A stretch of 64,000 nucleotides of DNA from Symsagittifera roscoffensis (GCF_963678635.1 NC_087067.1:51762233-51826232); one strand, 5' to 3'; counted from the first letter of the stretch, positions 12,745 through 24,799 are shown. Made by a program: numbers and translations. The notes: a model not told the origin generated them from the letters alone.

Positions 12745-12857
12745 CTAATCAGTATAAAATTTTTCAAGATTACATATTTTTGAGTACGAAATTACAACTG
12801 CTTACATGCCGTATATCAATTTTTGTCTGGAAAATTTCTTCAGTTTGCAGAGTTTGT

Positions 12858-14173
12858 TCATCGGTTTAAATTTTGAGACCTGCTCATGCTTGTCAAAAGC
12901 ATTGTGGATATTGAAGCTTTCCACACCATAATATCATCATCAACATTTTCATCCGAGCTATCATCTTCATATTCAGTATTTTTGCGTCCAGTTGACGTTG
13001 ACAAGCCAACCTTGCCTTTATCCTCTATAAATTTAACATCCACCTCGTTGTTGTAAAACAGTTTCCGAATAAAACCCACTTTGAACAAAAACGAAATGTG
13101 CCAAACAGCCGAAACGCATAGAATTATACCGTATACTAAGCACATATCGTAAAACCCGACTTTATCATTTATGAAACCTCCGACCACGAAAGATCCGAAC
13201 ATTCGACCGCCAGACATGATCAAGTTATAACTGGAAGCGACAATAGTTTTGATTTGTTGCATGTTTGTCAAGCCTTGTTTCAAAGCAACTTTCTCTAGAA
13301 TTAGGTAAGTAGTCATTATCGAAGCAACTTCGCACCCGTTGGCAAAAAGCATGAAAGTGCCCCACGAAACACATTCAAGTGCGGGTAAGAATTTGGGTAT
13401 AAAGAATGAAAAAGCAACAATCGGACCCATAATTTGAACAAAGGCTTCCACGTAAGCTCCGTAGCCGATTTCAACAAAAACACCGACCGCAGGCCCTGTT
13501 AATACTTGTCCAACTGAGTTTGAAAGAAATATGAAACCAACTGTTTTTGAGTCAATATTCAGGACGTTTTCGAAATAAAGCGAATAAGCGCTATCGCGAA
13601 TTCCTGACATCGAGAAAATCATTGCACTTGGAATTACGACACTAAGTGCAGAGAACTTTGCCAAAAAACGAAAGTATTCTGAGTTTCGTGGCTTTGCCTT
13701 TGCTTTCGCGCCTTTAGCTGGAATCGCGAAAACCCCCATTAGAAAAACTACAAATTCTATTGAAGCTACTGTTAGGAAAGGACCTTTGTAGCCGCCGAAA
13801 GATAAAAGAACACTTCCTACAGGGGGCCCCAGACATAGTCCCAGGCCAAGACATGTCTGGACCATTGTGGTGACTAGTCCGGCTTTGTCTGGATACATCT
13901 GGACTGCAATTGGCATAGCGGTACTGTACAACATTGACGCTCCGATTCCGTTGACTATGCGACATACGAGACACGAGACAAAGTATATCAGCCCGTCAGG
14001 TGCGTCGCCGAGGATTCCGAAAGCGCCGACGGTAACTGAGGACCAAAGCATGCCAGCCGAGAAGAAGAATTTGATGTTGTTAGTATTGACTACAGTGGCT
14101 ACAATGAAGGAGAACAGTAAGTTTGCGACATCTAGAGACCCAACTACAATTCCAATCTGAGTCTGAGATAGTC
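12858..14173 (-). CDS. SLC18B1: SLC18B1-like MFS transporter, proximal terminal exon (copy a)
   Basis: This exon encodes 437 residues plus stop, after acceptor GGATTTTAG at 14174-14175. The exon from 18940 ends in one base of a Gly codon and this one starts with the other two, giving KEKG joined to LSQTQIG and a protein of about 513 residues. Human SLC18B1 has the matching LGPFFPKEAEKKG stretch at the same place. Motif C (GLGLCLGPPVGS), the repeated NMQQIKTI stretch, the acidic tail and the MSRSQNLNR end are shared with copy b. The family acts as a proton-coupled vesicular transporter with 12 helices. The 8-bp-flanked MITE lies just downstream. Substrate specificity cannot be read from the sequence. 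Confidence 0.9.
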
Positions 14174-14387
14174 CTAAAATCCGACAAAATGTTGTTCAGA
14201 AGGACTCCTCAAGATGAGCCAGCAGGTTTGTGCAGATGAGAAGTCATACGTGCAGATGATTCATTGTAGCAAAAAACTCAACAGTCAAAACTGCAGAAAA
14301 CCCAAGCCACTAATTCAGTGATATGCAATTTCTTGACTTTTATTTGTACTCTTGATTGATTTAGGTAGAAAAACTGATAGAAAATTT

Positions 14388-14811
14388 CCCGGGTTGACCT
14401 CCATAGACCGAAAATGCTAATCATACAATTTCATACACTTAGTCTATGGAAAAATGCTAGTCATACAAATTTCATGCATTTTTGCAAAATGAGTTTAATC
14501 GAATTTTAAAGGTATTTTATAGTTGTTTTGGTATCGAAATTTGTGTCTCTTCATAAATAAAAGGAAAAAAAGGTATGAAAAAAAAAATGCTAACCATACA
14601 ATTTCCATATGGAAATTGTATGATTAGAATTTTTAATCAATATTTTTGGTTTATGGAAAAATGCTAGTCATACAATTTCCATATATGAAAAAAATACTAA
14701 TCATAGACCTTTCATGCAATTTTCTGTACGTATGAAATTGCATGAAAAGTGTATGACTAGCATTTTTCCATATATGGAAATTGTATGACTAGTACTTTTG
14801 GTCATCCCGGG
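14388..14811. mobile_element. CCCGGG-ended inverted-repeat element (MITE-like)
   Basis: The left end reads CCCGGGTTGACC and, reverse-complemented, the right end reads CCCGGGATGACC. Inside, GCTAGTCATACAATTTCATA-type motifs recur at least five times on both strands, so the whole can fold on itself. Related fragments occur near 20210-20320 and 20460-20520. No coding. The target duplication is unclear. Confidence 0.65.
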
Positions 14812-17349
14812 TTAGAACTCAGCAAAGATTTAGCTAATTCGGTAAACTCTGTGATACTCAATGCACCTGATTGGCAATAATTAAAACTGTACAAAACATT
14901 TAGTACCAATAGGCTACAAGTTTGGTAACATACCAGGCGAATAGGGCATCAACTATGACTGCACTAATGGTGATTACATTCTAGTAGGATTTAACATAGA
15001 GTTGAGCTCCTTACCCCCCTCCCCCCCCCCCCCCCGCACAAGGTTTATCTAAGACTAATTTCATTTAACGTTGAATCGGTTACTTCGGCGTGTCGGACGT
15101 AACAGCGTTGCAGCATGAAATCGGTCTTGGAAACAAGAAATCAGCAGCAATTGCTCAAAGATTGAAATCAACGAGAATGAAAATCATCACAAACAATGTC
15201 ATATACATAGAGAACAGTTCATAATTGTCAAATATTGCCAAAGTTTAGCATTGCTATCAAACAATTCATTTTTTTAAACAATCATGATAATCAGCCTAAT
15301 CTAGGATTGTTGAAATCGCGTAGATAGGAAAACAATCCTTACATATTTTAACCAAAGTATACAGATAGGTCTTATAATAAACAACACAACGAAACTCATG
15401 AAAAAAGCTGAATCATGGAACTTTTTGAAAAGTTTTCAACACTAGATTTTTGGAGAGAAAATACATCCGTTAAATCTCATCGAAATTCAATAATTGTTCT
15501 TGATTGGCTCTTTTTCAAAAAAATTATCCCATTTAGAGAAAACTGGATCAAATCGTAATTTTGATTCCGCTTGGAATTGAGAAAATTAAATACCACTTTT
15601 GAAACTAGAATTCGTTCATGATTTTGTTATTTGATATGGGAACTTGCCTTCTTCTTAACAAAGGAAGTCAGACAAAATTAAAAAAGAATCAAAAATCAAA
15701 CCGCAAACAATCAACCTTTTATCCTTCTTTCTGAAAAAAAAACGAAAAAAAAAATTATCACGATCAAAATAAGTGACAATCGCTTCGTTCTCTTGTACTG
15801 CATAAAATAGCAAAAAAAACACCAGAACGAAAATCAGAGCGCAAAAGAAGTACATCCATCATTGTCCTTTTTTCATGAAAATGAGTATAACTTTATTTCT
15901 TCCAGTTTCAATCGCAGATTTTATCAAATCTTGAAACATTTGCAATTTCTGATGAAAACCAATTGAATTGAATAAAATTAAAACGGTTTTACAAAATGGA
16001 AAAAATTTATCACTTCGTTTTGACAGAACTGTAATCGCTTCAGCATAACATGCCTGATTTATCTCCTTTGCCATTATTACGCAACCAAGTTCAAAGACAT
16101 TCAGAACCGTTTTTTTTTTAAATAGTCAGGCGTGAAACACAAGAAACCTTTCACGGAAAATAGTTAAATACACTACTTTACTCGGGTATTTCAACCGGAA
16201 AAAAATGTTCGTTAACAAAAACATTGGCAAATTCTCAACAGACATTTAGATATTGATCTCAACTAAAACGAAAAATGAGTGACCATTTCTAGTTTTTTAA
16301 ACTTGGTGAAAAAACTTACCACATTAATACTCTGTGAGTTTGAAGGTTTCTCTTTTATTTGAAGGAACTGTTTTTCATGATTGGCCATTTTTTCAAAGAT
16401 TTAAAATATTACTAAAACTTGCATCGAAAATCAGAGTTTTTATTCTGATGCCTATTCTAAAAATAAGAAAGCATTAATTTTTTTCCTACTATTTACACTC
16501 ATATTCCGGGAGCGTAAATTGACTTTCCAATGAAAATGAAATAGAATTAAACTTAAAAAACTTAAAAAAAAACCAAGAAAAATCAAAATTAAAATGAAAA
16601 TGAAATAGAATTAAACTTATAAAACTTAAAATAAAAACCACGAAAAATCAAAATTAAAATCAAAATTAAACTCAAAAGCTTCATGAACATTTAATAGAGA
16701 GGCTAAGCTGCACGTGAAAAAAAAAACAATAGAAACGGTTAAAAAAGCTATGAAATTGAACAGATTATAATAATAAGATTTAAAAGTGCAAAAATATTGC
16801 AAATCACAAAGACTAACCTTTCTACAGAGGTACTTGCGTCAGCAACTAATCCTAATACTATTTTGTAGTACAGTTGTAGCAGTAGCTGTGAGTTCATTTG
16901 AATTAAGCGGATACCAGCCATGCAGTTCAAAATCACCAAATGAAAAATAAACAGTTATCAGAAAGGCCTAAACAGATTTTTACATAGAAAAAAGGCTTCA
17001 TTTTTTTTTAAATATCAGCGAGAAAAAAACCTCCAGAAAGGTCAAAAAATGAAAAAAGTTAAAATTAATGAATATTCTGCTATAAGCCGAATTCCAGGCA
17101 ACGACTTCCATATCAAGCCTCTGCGCCATAATCGCTTAATAATTTTTAATCAGTTACTGGATTTGCCACGCTGGAGGTACCTGTTTAATACAAATTTTCA
17201 AAATCTACTGATGCGAAATATAATGCGTAATTTTCAAAAAAAATAAACAAAAAAAGTAAAAAGATGGACATAGCCGTTTCATAGCTACTATCAAAGTACT
17301 GAGGCACGCTTTTATTGGGTTACTTTAGTTAAAATCCTTGTTTTCGAAT

Positions 17350-18420
17350 TGGTGGGATGGTTTTTGGAAAATGGAGCGTAGTCCAAAAAATGGGCCAAGA
17401 CAAAAGTTTTTTTAAGTTCAAACCGGAATGAATCTTTACACAAGTTAGAAAAACTCGCTTAAGCAGGGGATATTTCTACGTTTTGTTCCATCGATCGACC
17501 CCTAATGTTAAGTTTGGCTCCTTAATTTTCGAGAAAAGCAAAACAATTGAAAGCGAACAATTATTCAAAAAACATTTTGCTCTATAACAGGTTCAACTAT
17601 ACTTTTCTGCATAATTAAGGGCGTAATCGATAAGCAGCGAAATTTCCCAGCGCATGTTTTTAGGGTTGAAACTTTACTCTACACAATTTGGCAGTGAATT
17701 TTCGAAAAAGAAAAATTTTCCAAAAACGGTCAAAATGTAATAATATGAACATTTCCTAAATCCAACTTGCTTTTTTAAAAAAGCTCAATTGTTATGCAGA
17801 GATAAATCTTAGCACCCGTTCTGTCAATCGAAGTTTTCATCTTAAATATGGCTGGGAAGATTTTGACAAATGTCTTCAAAGAACGGTCAGATTTTTCAAA
17901 AATATACTTTTCTAAGTCCAAAACTAGCTGTCTAGAAGAACTAAGTCGTAGTTGTTTTTTGATCAAATTCTTAACCTCAGGTTTAACAGTGTAGTTTTTG
18001 AGAAAAGTCAAAATTTCCAAAAAACAGTCGAAGTTAAAAATTTCAATTTGGACATTTCTTACGGCCAATACTTTTTTCTACAGAAAAGGGCATGGCCGCT
18101 AACTCATGGAGGATTCCTAACACTAGTTTTTGCGATTGAACCCTTTATCTCAAATTTGGTGCGGTAGTTTTCAAGAAAATTTTCCAAAAAATTGTCAAAG
18201 TTTCAAAATTGTGACTATTTCTAAGGCCGTAACTATTTTTCTACGAAAGTTCGGGCGTAGCAGCTAAAGTTTGGGAGTTTTCTAGATTATTTTATTTTGA
18301 TTGAACCTTTTATCTCAAACTGGGCAGGGTAGTTATAGAAGAAAAGAAAAAAAATCCAAAAATTGGGTCAAAAATTCCTCAAACTGAAATTTTCGAAAGC
18401 TGTAGAGCATCGGGTAAGGT
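17350..18420. repeat. Degenerate ~165-bp tandem repeat family, locus 1
   Basis: Units recur with a recognisable order: a phrase like TTGAACCCTTTATCTCAAA, then GGTAGTTTTCGAGAAAA, then a TCCAAAAAACGGTCAAA-type phrase, then a CGTAGCAGCTAATGCA-type phrase. Spacing is roughly 150-175 bases and copies are strongly diverged. The same family recurs at about 21610-22440 and 44780-45560. Short ORFs here are chance frames. Confidence 0.6.
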
Positions 18421-18939
18421 AAAAAGGGATTCGCGTAAAGACAAAAATATAACAAAAAATGTTTTACAGATTTACTTTCTTGTTATTATTTTTGCTATTA
18501 TATCAATTTCTTGACCATTGAAAAAAAAATCTTCCAATCAGATTTCAGTAATCTAAAATTTGGAAAGAAAGTAAACATTTCCATGGACTGGAGTATTGAT
18601 ATTCGCCGAATATAAAAACGGCAGAAATATGCAAAATCTTCAAATTGTCATTGATCGCCGCAAAACTGAGACAAATTTTACATTTCAAGGGTTTCTTAAT
18701 GAAAGAAGCAAAACATTGCTTCATTTAATTCATTTAAACTGACTGACAATTGTTTCCTTTTAAAAATTGACTTTCGGCTAATTTTTTCTTCGGTCCTTGG
18801 CCTACTAGTTTTTTCGCCCATTCGGTCCTTCACGAATGAGAATAGCCCCAAAAAATACACTAGAACTAGACGCCTTTGGTGTTAATTTTCAGTAAAAATT
18901 GTTTAAATGTTCGCTCACGTAAAATGCTCTTCAACTAAC

Positions 18940-19165
18940 CTTTTTCTTTAGCCTCATCTGGGAAGAATGGACCCGGAAGTGACAAATTGACCCCCTCTAG
19001 TATAATTGTAAATGAGCACAGAAACACTACAAACTTCCTTCTGAACGAACTCAATTGCACCTCTGGCTCAACCAGCCGATCTGTCTCGGTAACAGCGACC
19101 ACGTGATCCGCCAGTTTGCCAAAACTCGTCTCCACGCTTTTGGCCGTCACTTTTGTATTTTTCAT
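18940..19165 (-). CDS. SLC18B1: First coding exon of the SLC18B1-like transporter
   Basis: ATG at 19165 opens 75 codons plus one base, ending at donor AAAAAG/GTTAGT. It encodes a hydrophilic N-terminus, a first membrane helix (RRKFVVFLCSFTIILEGVNL) and the family motif PGPFFPDEAKEKG. The one-base overhang matches the acceptors of both terminal exons, at 14173 and 8306. It is the only first-exon candidate in the window, which is the basis for proposing that it serves both. Distances to them are about 4.8 kb and 10.6 kb. Confidence 0.85.
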
Positions 19166-21339
19166 TGTAAAACGGATCTTCTGCTTTTTCCTTTTAGAAA
19201 TTCACTCCAGCAGAGTTGGCTTTTTTAATATTCAATTATAGATTTTTTTCTCAAAAAAAAACAATTTTGAATAATATTTGCACCAAAATCGGATAATAAA
19301 CACAGTAATGTGTGCATCAAAATTATTTGATCAATTAATGCTTTGAAAGATGGTGGGTTAAAAACAACCTAGAATGCAACGACTGATCTCTAATTAAGAT
19401 TTGTTTAGAATGACAGTTGGTCAATTTCCAGATGGAGATCAATTGAAGTATGCTAACTATGTTTGATTAAGCCAGGCGTGTTTACCAGGTGTTTAAAATT
19501 ATCAATAAGATCATGATCACTTCACATTATCTTTTGTTGACGCTTCATGGCTTGAAAGAAATCAAATCCGAATATCAATATTTCAGCTGACATAAGAAAA
19601 TTGGGAAACCGCAAAAACTTAACTAGTGTTATAGAACCAGTAGGGTGGCATGTCAATGTATCGAAAAGACAGTTTGCAAAAACTATTAAAAGTTTCAGTT
19701 TTTTGAAAGTTAGAGAACCTTTCGCTTTGATTGGCTGCATATTTTCAAGCGCCAAGGTGTTGCCGTTTCGTAAAAAAGTGTTCTAGTGTCTTTCATTACC
19801 GGCTCTTTTCTGCTGAAAACTCATTTTTTTGACAAAGAGTTTGTAAAATGAAATGAATGAAGTTCTAAATAAACCTCTAAATTCTTATGAATATCTGAAA
19901 CAAAGAATTTAAGATCTGAGAATCAACTTATATAAGAAATAAAGAATTTCAGATCTTGCACAGAAAATCCCCTGGGTGAGGGAATAGAGTTGAATCATTT
20001 TTGATAACATTAACACATGAACATTTGGCTTGCTTAAGTGAATTTTATTTGGTTTCTACATTACGAGGCCAATCAGTGTATTTTGTGCAATGTAAGTGGA
20101 TTCCGCAGCAAGAACGTTCTCTTTGTTCTTCTTTTGTACTTTCGTTTTCTTTGATCATTCTGACAAGGTTTTAGCAATTTTCAAGACTTCCCGAGTTCTC
20201 CTCTATGCAACAAAATTGCTTATCACACAGTTTCACACAAAAACATTGCTTATCATACAATTCCATGCATGGCCTCTATGGAAAAAACGCTTATCATTGG
20301 ATTCCCAATTATGAAAAAGGTATGATTCTACTATTTTTTAAAAACAATTCTACGAAAAGGGTTCTTAGGTTAATTTAATCGAACTTACATTGGCTTTCAA
20401 TTGAATAAGGACATAGTGGTTATCCAAAATTTATTAAAAAAATTTTTTGTCGACAAAAAATTTGTATCATACGATTTACATTTATGAAAATTGTATGACA
20501 AGCATTTTCTTGTATAGAAAAACAAATCTGATAAAAAATTAGTTCTCCTTTTAGTCGCTCAACTGGTTTTACGAACACGAAAAAAAAAACGTTTTTGAAT
20601 GTTTTGCATGCAAAATTTTCATGTTTTTGCTTATAACATAGTCCACGCACTGTCTTTGTACATAGAAGAGAATCGAATCAAGGTTAACTTGAAGGTTCAC
20701 AAATTGTATAAACTTGTATATAAACTTATATAATACTTGAATTTTCAATTTATTGCTCTTCTAAATTAAAATTGATTTTTTAATTACTTAAGTATTCAAT
20801 GATCTTTCAACAAACATTAATCTAGACAAGAGTGTAATTCTAGACAAAAGAGTGTAATTCTGATTACTGTTTGTGGTACCTGACTTTGCGTAAAGAATTT
20901 AAGATATAATAAAACCCCAAGATTAATTTATTTCAGCGGTTATAACAACCAACCGCGAGCGCTGCATTTGCTACCTCTCTACACATAAAGCGTCATACAG
21001 GACGCGGCAACTATAATATTTAGACCGAGAAAGTTCTTAGCTCTTTCAAAATTACCTGCAAAAAATTCGAAAAAACTAATCTACAAAAGTTTCATACTTT
21101 TACCTCGGTGTGCAGAAGGAGTCTCAACAAACCTTGAGGATCCAAGACCGAGCGGCATCCAAAGCAAAAAATTTGGGTCAACTTTTTTAAGCCGATACTA
21201 ATCATGTTGCCATAAAATATTCCAACTATAAAATTCTTAAACGGGAGAAGCCACATTACGCAAACAAGTGGGAAAAGGGAAAAACCTGCAACAGGCTAAA
21301 AATGCTTTTAAAATTGAGTCTAATACAAATTCTTTTCAT

Positions 21340-21412
21340 AACTTGAATCGAACCCCGAACTTGATATTGAAAATCACATGTCCTAGCATCCTCGCCGTGG
21401 CCGCTCAACAAT
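21340..21412 (-). repeat. tRNA-derived SINE head with good B box
   Basis: On the minus strand, CACGGCGAGGATGCTAGG (A-box-like) is followed by GGGTTCGATTC, a near-consensus B box, about 30 bases downstream. Stems do not all close, so a SINE origin is preferred over a live tRNA. Confidence 0.5.
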
Positions 21413-21609
21413 CGTGAATCACTAGCCCAACTAAAAATGGAGGTACCTGTTTGATAATAATTTCAAAAACGTACCCAAGCCAAATGTTCTGCATAAATTT
21501 CAAAATGGGTCAAATCTCAAACACTGGAAAATTACAAACTGCATAGCTGATTCTCAACATTAAAAAAAGACGGAGCACACGCACGCTTTTTGAGGGGAGG
21601 TTTTATTTC

Positions 21610-22440
21610 AGTTTGATTAATTGCTTTTTTTCTATTATTTGCAATATCATTTTTGAGAAAAAGAAAAAAAAATTCAGTCAATCTTCAGTCTATGGCAAAT
21701 TTCAGATTTGGCACCATAGTTTTCGAGAAAAATCAAAAAAACTTCCAAAGCATTTCCTAAACATAATTTTTAATATTTTTTCAACAGTGCTTTTCAGAAA
21801 GAATTGTAAAGTAAAACTTTCCAGCAATTGTTTTTTGATTGAACTCTTTATCTAAGATTTGAGAAAGTATCTTTCGACAAAATCTCCAAAAAACTGGTCT
21901 TTTTCTAAAAAAATATACCTTTTTCTTACTTCAAAACTCTTTTCGAAAAACAGAGACGTAGCTGCTAATGCAAAAAAAAACTACTTTTCTTCATCCTATT
22001 AAAATTTTATCTCATAATGGGCAAAGTAGCTTTCGAGAAAGAAAATCCTAACAACGTTCAAAACTTAGAAATTTCCTGAAGACAAAATTTTTCCACAAAA
22101 ATATGTGCATAGCAGCTTATGCAAAAGACTTCTTGAGAAGATGCTTCTTTTATTGAAGCCATAATCTCGGATTTGTTATAGTAGTATTCAATAAAATAAA
22201 AATAGTCGAAAAAAAACGAGGAAAAAATTGAAATTTGGACATTTTCGTCGGTCAAAACTCTTTTGTAAAAGCATTCGAGCGTAGCAACTTATGCATTGGG
22301 GATACCAAAGCTCACATTATTTTATTGAATTCGAATCTTGGTTTTGTCCCAGTAGTTTTCGAGAAAATAAAAATAATCCAAAAAAAAATCAAAAATTCCC
22401 TTTCTCTGAAATTTTAGGTCGTAGAACGTTCGGTGAATTG
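21610..22440. repeat. Degenerate ~165-bp tandem repeat family, locus 2
   Basis: It contains the same ordered phrases as 17350-18420: TTCGAGAAAA followed by CCAAAAAAC, then a GTAGC-GCTTATGCA-type phrase before each new unit. About five worn units are visible. No coding. Confidence 0.55.
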
Positions 22441-23100
22441 AATAGGGACTAGAGGGTAAAACACCCAAACAGGGGAGTAAGAGATCTCTTTTTTAGTACG
22501 ATTTATTTCAGACCTCTTGTGTAGTTCTGAAAACTCTTTTTTATATTGACCAGATATGACAAAGCAAAGTGCCACAAATCAAATTTTCACGACAATCAAT
22601 TGTTTAAAGACCCAATACTTCCGGAACAGGCCAAAACAGGTCAAATATTTGCCCTTGAAAGAACGTTGTATAAGGTGACACAGCCGATATTACTTAAGTT
22701 GAACTCAAATAAGCGATAAATTTCAATTTCAATTACAGTGAAATCTGTTTGAATCAGAAATTTAAAAAAACCTAAGCTTCAGAGAGAAACTGCTTCAAAA
22801 GTGTACCAGATAATATAAAATGCGTTTAGCAAAAAAATTGAAAAAGAAATTGATAGAAATTAGGATGAAAACCACAAAACTGGAAAAAATCAACATTTGT
22901 TATAAAATATATTTGAAAAAGTTGCGAAGCACCTCCAGTTAGGTAAGGGGTAATTTTGTTAGACTTTTCAAAAAATTGAGCACGGCAGCAGAACTGAGTA
23001 CGTCAGCAGTACTGGTAACAAAAGTTGCTGAAAGGAAAACAAGTTCAGTTTCCCATTAGAAGCCACTTGCTCTCGTAGTTGAGATGAAGTCGGGTAGCAA

Positions 23101-23124
23101 CCCGCACCGAAGTTTCTCCGATTA
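23101..23124 (+). repeat. Left terminal inverted repeat of the giant element
   Basis: CCCGCACCGAAGTTTCTCCG plus ATTA. It pairs with 43576-43599. Two copies of ATTATCTGG-GATTTTGTGGT follow at about 23132 and 23184, then a subterminal AATCGATTATATGG. Confidence 0.7.
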
Positions 23125-23275
23125 TTATCTATTATCTGGCGATTTTGTGGTCGAACCAAAAATTATTTTTTAACAATCAATTATCTGGTGATTTTGTGGT
23201 TGCAGAGTAAAATAATCGATTATATGGAGAAAACAATCCATTAAAAAGCTTTATTTCTATGACGATTATGTTGGA

Positions 23276-23315
23276 ATTATAATAGATTATAATAGATTAT
23301 AATAGATTATAATAT
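23276..23315. repeat. Short tandem repeat, ATTATAATAG x4
   Basis: Nearly perfect 10-bp tandem units lie about 170 bases inside the left terminal repeat. TATTATAATAGAAAATG near 43488 is a related sequence beside the right end. Such subterminal repeats often bind the transposase in CACTA-type elements; that role is inferred here. Confidence 0.7.
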
Positions 23316-24025
23316 AAACAAAATTGATATTAAAATTCGATCAAAAACACAAAAATGTGCGACCTCAACTTTTTCAAATTTTTAGTTGCCTGAGCATGGA
23401 AATATAAGATTTTTAGCTGAAAAACAAGCTTTTAAATAAATTTCGAACTGAATTTCAAGTTTTGTTACGTGTCTTGTTCTTACATCATTCTCAATCCCAT
23501 CAGAACTCGAAATAATAAATTTGATTTGAATGGGCGGGATGAGCGGCAGGTATGAAAAATGACTTAACTCAACAAAAAAGACTCCGTAAATTTGTTTAAT
23601 TTGCATCGTATTGTAATGGGGGAGTTGGATAATGTATCTTAGAATAAAATCTAAAAGTCTCTTTTGTTGAATAAAGTCATCTTTCATGCCTGCTGCCAAT
23701 CCGACCCATATTTGATTTGGTGAATACTATGATCATTTTCTAATGTTTTTAAATTTCAGATCAAGTTTTAATGTTCACGATGATCTTGACAAAGAAAGAA
23801 GCTGCATTAATTCTTCCTAATGAGGTTACCGAAAAATTGACATCATTTTAAAACTATAAAGGACTCCTACTGGTGATACCTCAACTAGGACTTCTGAAAT
23901 AGAGCATACAATGCTTTACAGTACCCCCTGCTGATTCCAAACAACGATGATGGATATAACTTCAGTCAAGGGCAAATCAACCCATAAAATCACCCCTGTA
24001 AATCCAAAATACAAAAAACGACAAC

Positions 24026-24622
24026 AATGGGTCTCAGAGAGAAATGTATACCAGAGCAATTGAGTACCTTGAGGAATTGCTCCAGACATTGGGTCCTCAA
24101 TCAGACATTTTAGCCCAACTAATTTCTTGCAGTTATAAAGTCGACATAAAGCTGGTCAAGGAGTACAGCGAAAATCTGGTCTCAATTGAGCAGCTAAATG
24201 GCGAATGCGATGTTGAAGAGTTGTCCAAAACCTCTGATATGTTCCTGTCAAATAAGTACGCCCTGAAGAAAGCAGGTAAAGCTGCTACTAATCAAGAAGC
24301 GGCCAATGAACTAGCTAAGAAAAAGAAAAAGAAGAAACCCAGACTTCCTAAAACCTTCGACCCTAACGTCCAGCCGGATCCCGAGCGCTGGCTCCCAAAA
24401 TGGGAAAGAAGTGCGTTTAAGAAATCGAGGCAGAAGAAAGACAAGCATGATGTTGACAAAGGTACTCAGGGAGGAACATCTGGAGGTTCTGTGTATGACC
24501 ACACGGGTCCGAAAACTCAGGCAGCTCAAGCCGCATCTAGTGCGCCTGATTCGCCGAAGGTGACTTCAGGTGCTAGACCAAAAACAGCTCAGTTGAAGCG
24601 CAGACGAGTAAAGAAACGGTAA
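24026..24622 (+). CDS. SRP72: SRP72 C-terminal fragment (captured host gene piece or orphan terminal exon)
   Basis: SRP72 is the 72-kDa subunit of the signal recognition particle, binding SRP68 and 7SL RNA in the cytosol. The frame is open from a possible acceptor (GGGTCTCAG at about 24034) through the ATG at 24044 to TAA at 24622, about 192 residues. It shows the end of a TPR-like helix pair (YTRAIEYLEELLQ, LLAQLIS-like), then the family signature: a Lys run, LPKTFDPNVQPDPERWLPKW, GTQGG, and a basic Arg/Lys-rich tail. Human SRP72 has PDPERWLP at the same place. The N-terminal TPR part, about 450 residues, is not found upstream. The fragment lies inside the terminal repeats of the giant element, so capture by the transposon is the simplest reading. 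Frame integrity suggests recent capture or selection. Confidence 0.8.
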   Translation, partial: NGSQREMYTRAIEYLEELLQTLGPQSDILAQLISCSYKVDIKLVKEYSENLVSIEQLNGECDVEELSKTSDMFLSNKYALKKAGKAATNQEAANELAKKKKKKKPRLPKTFDPNVQPDPERWLPKWERSAFKKSRQKKDKHDVDKGTQGGTSGGSVYDHTGPKTQAAQAASSAPDSPKVTSGARPKTAQLKRRRVKKR

Positions 24623-24799
24623 ACTTCAATTTGCAATGAATTAATTGAGTTTTGATTTCAAAGCTATAGGAATTAAGTTTAATTAGTAATTGAAGTTTGC
24701 TGTAATTCTGATTTGTAATTTCATTAAGTGTTATTAATGGTTAAGAGAGTTTTCACTTATTGTTCCGACTTTCGATACGAAAGTAACGGAGTATTGGTG

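Larger units (their letters stand above)
8307..12857. other. Spacer or intron between the two transporter terminal exons
   Basis: No second copy of the first transporter exon (its GPFFP motif) is visible here. The stretch holds an inverted-repeat element at 8959-9282, tRNA-derived SINE remnants at 9858-9935 and 10278-10350, and a hAT-type MITE at 12423-12744. The remaining sequence is AT-rich with no convincing coding. Confidence 0.5.
14174..18939. other. Large intron of the transporter gene
   Basis: About 4.8 kb lies between the first exon and the proximal terminal exon. It contains an inverted-repeat element at 14388-14811, a C run near 15020, and a degenerate ~165-bp tandem family at about 17350-18420. 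I see no further transporter exon and no gene on either strand. Confidence 0.55.
19166..23100. other. Intergenic region upstream of the transporter
   Basis: AT-rich sequence with no gene I can support. It holds fragments of the CATACAATTTC repeat family near 20210-20520, a tRNA-derived SINE-like piece at 21340-21412, and the second locus of the ~165-bp degenerate repeat at about 21610-22440. The transporter promoter should lie just above 19165; no defined element was recognised. Confidence 0.5.

Noticed and set aside
23976-24622. Complete SRP72 gene
   Set aside because: Only the C-terminal part is present; no TPR-coding exons were found upstream in the window.
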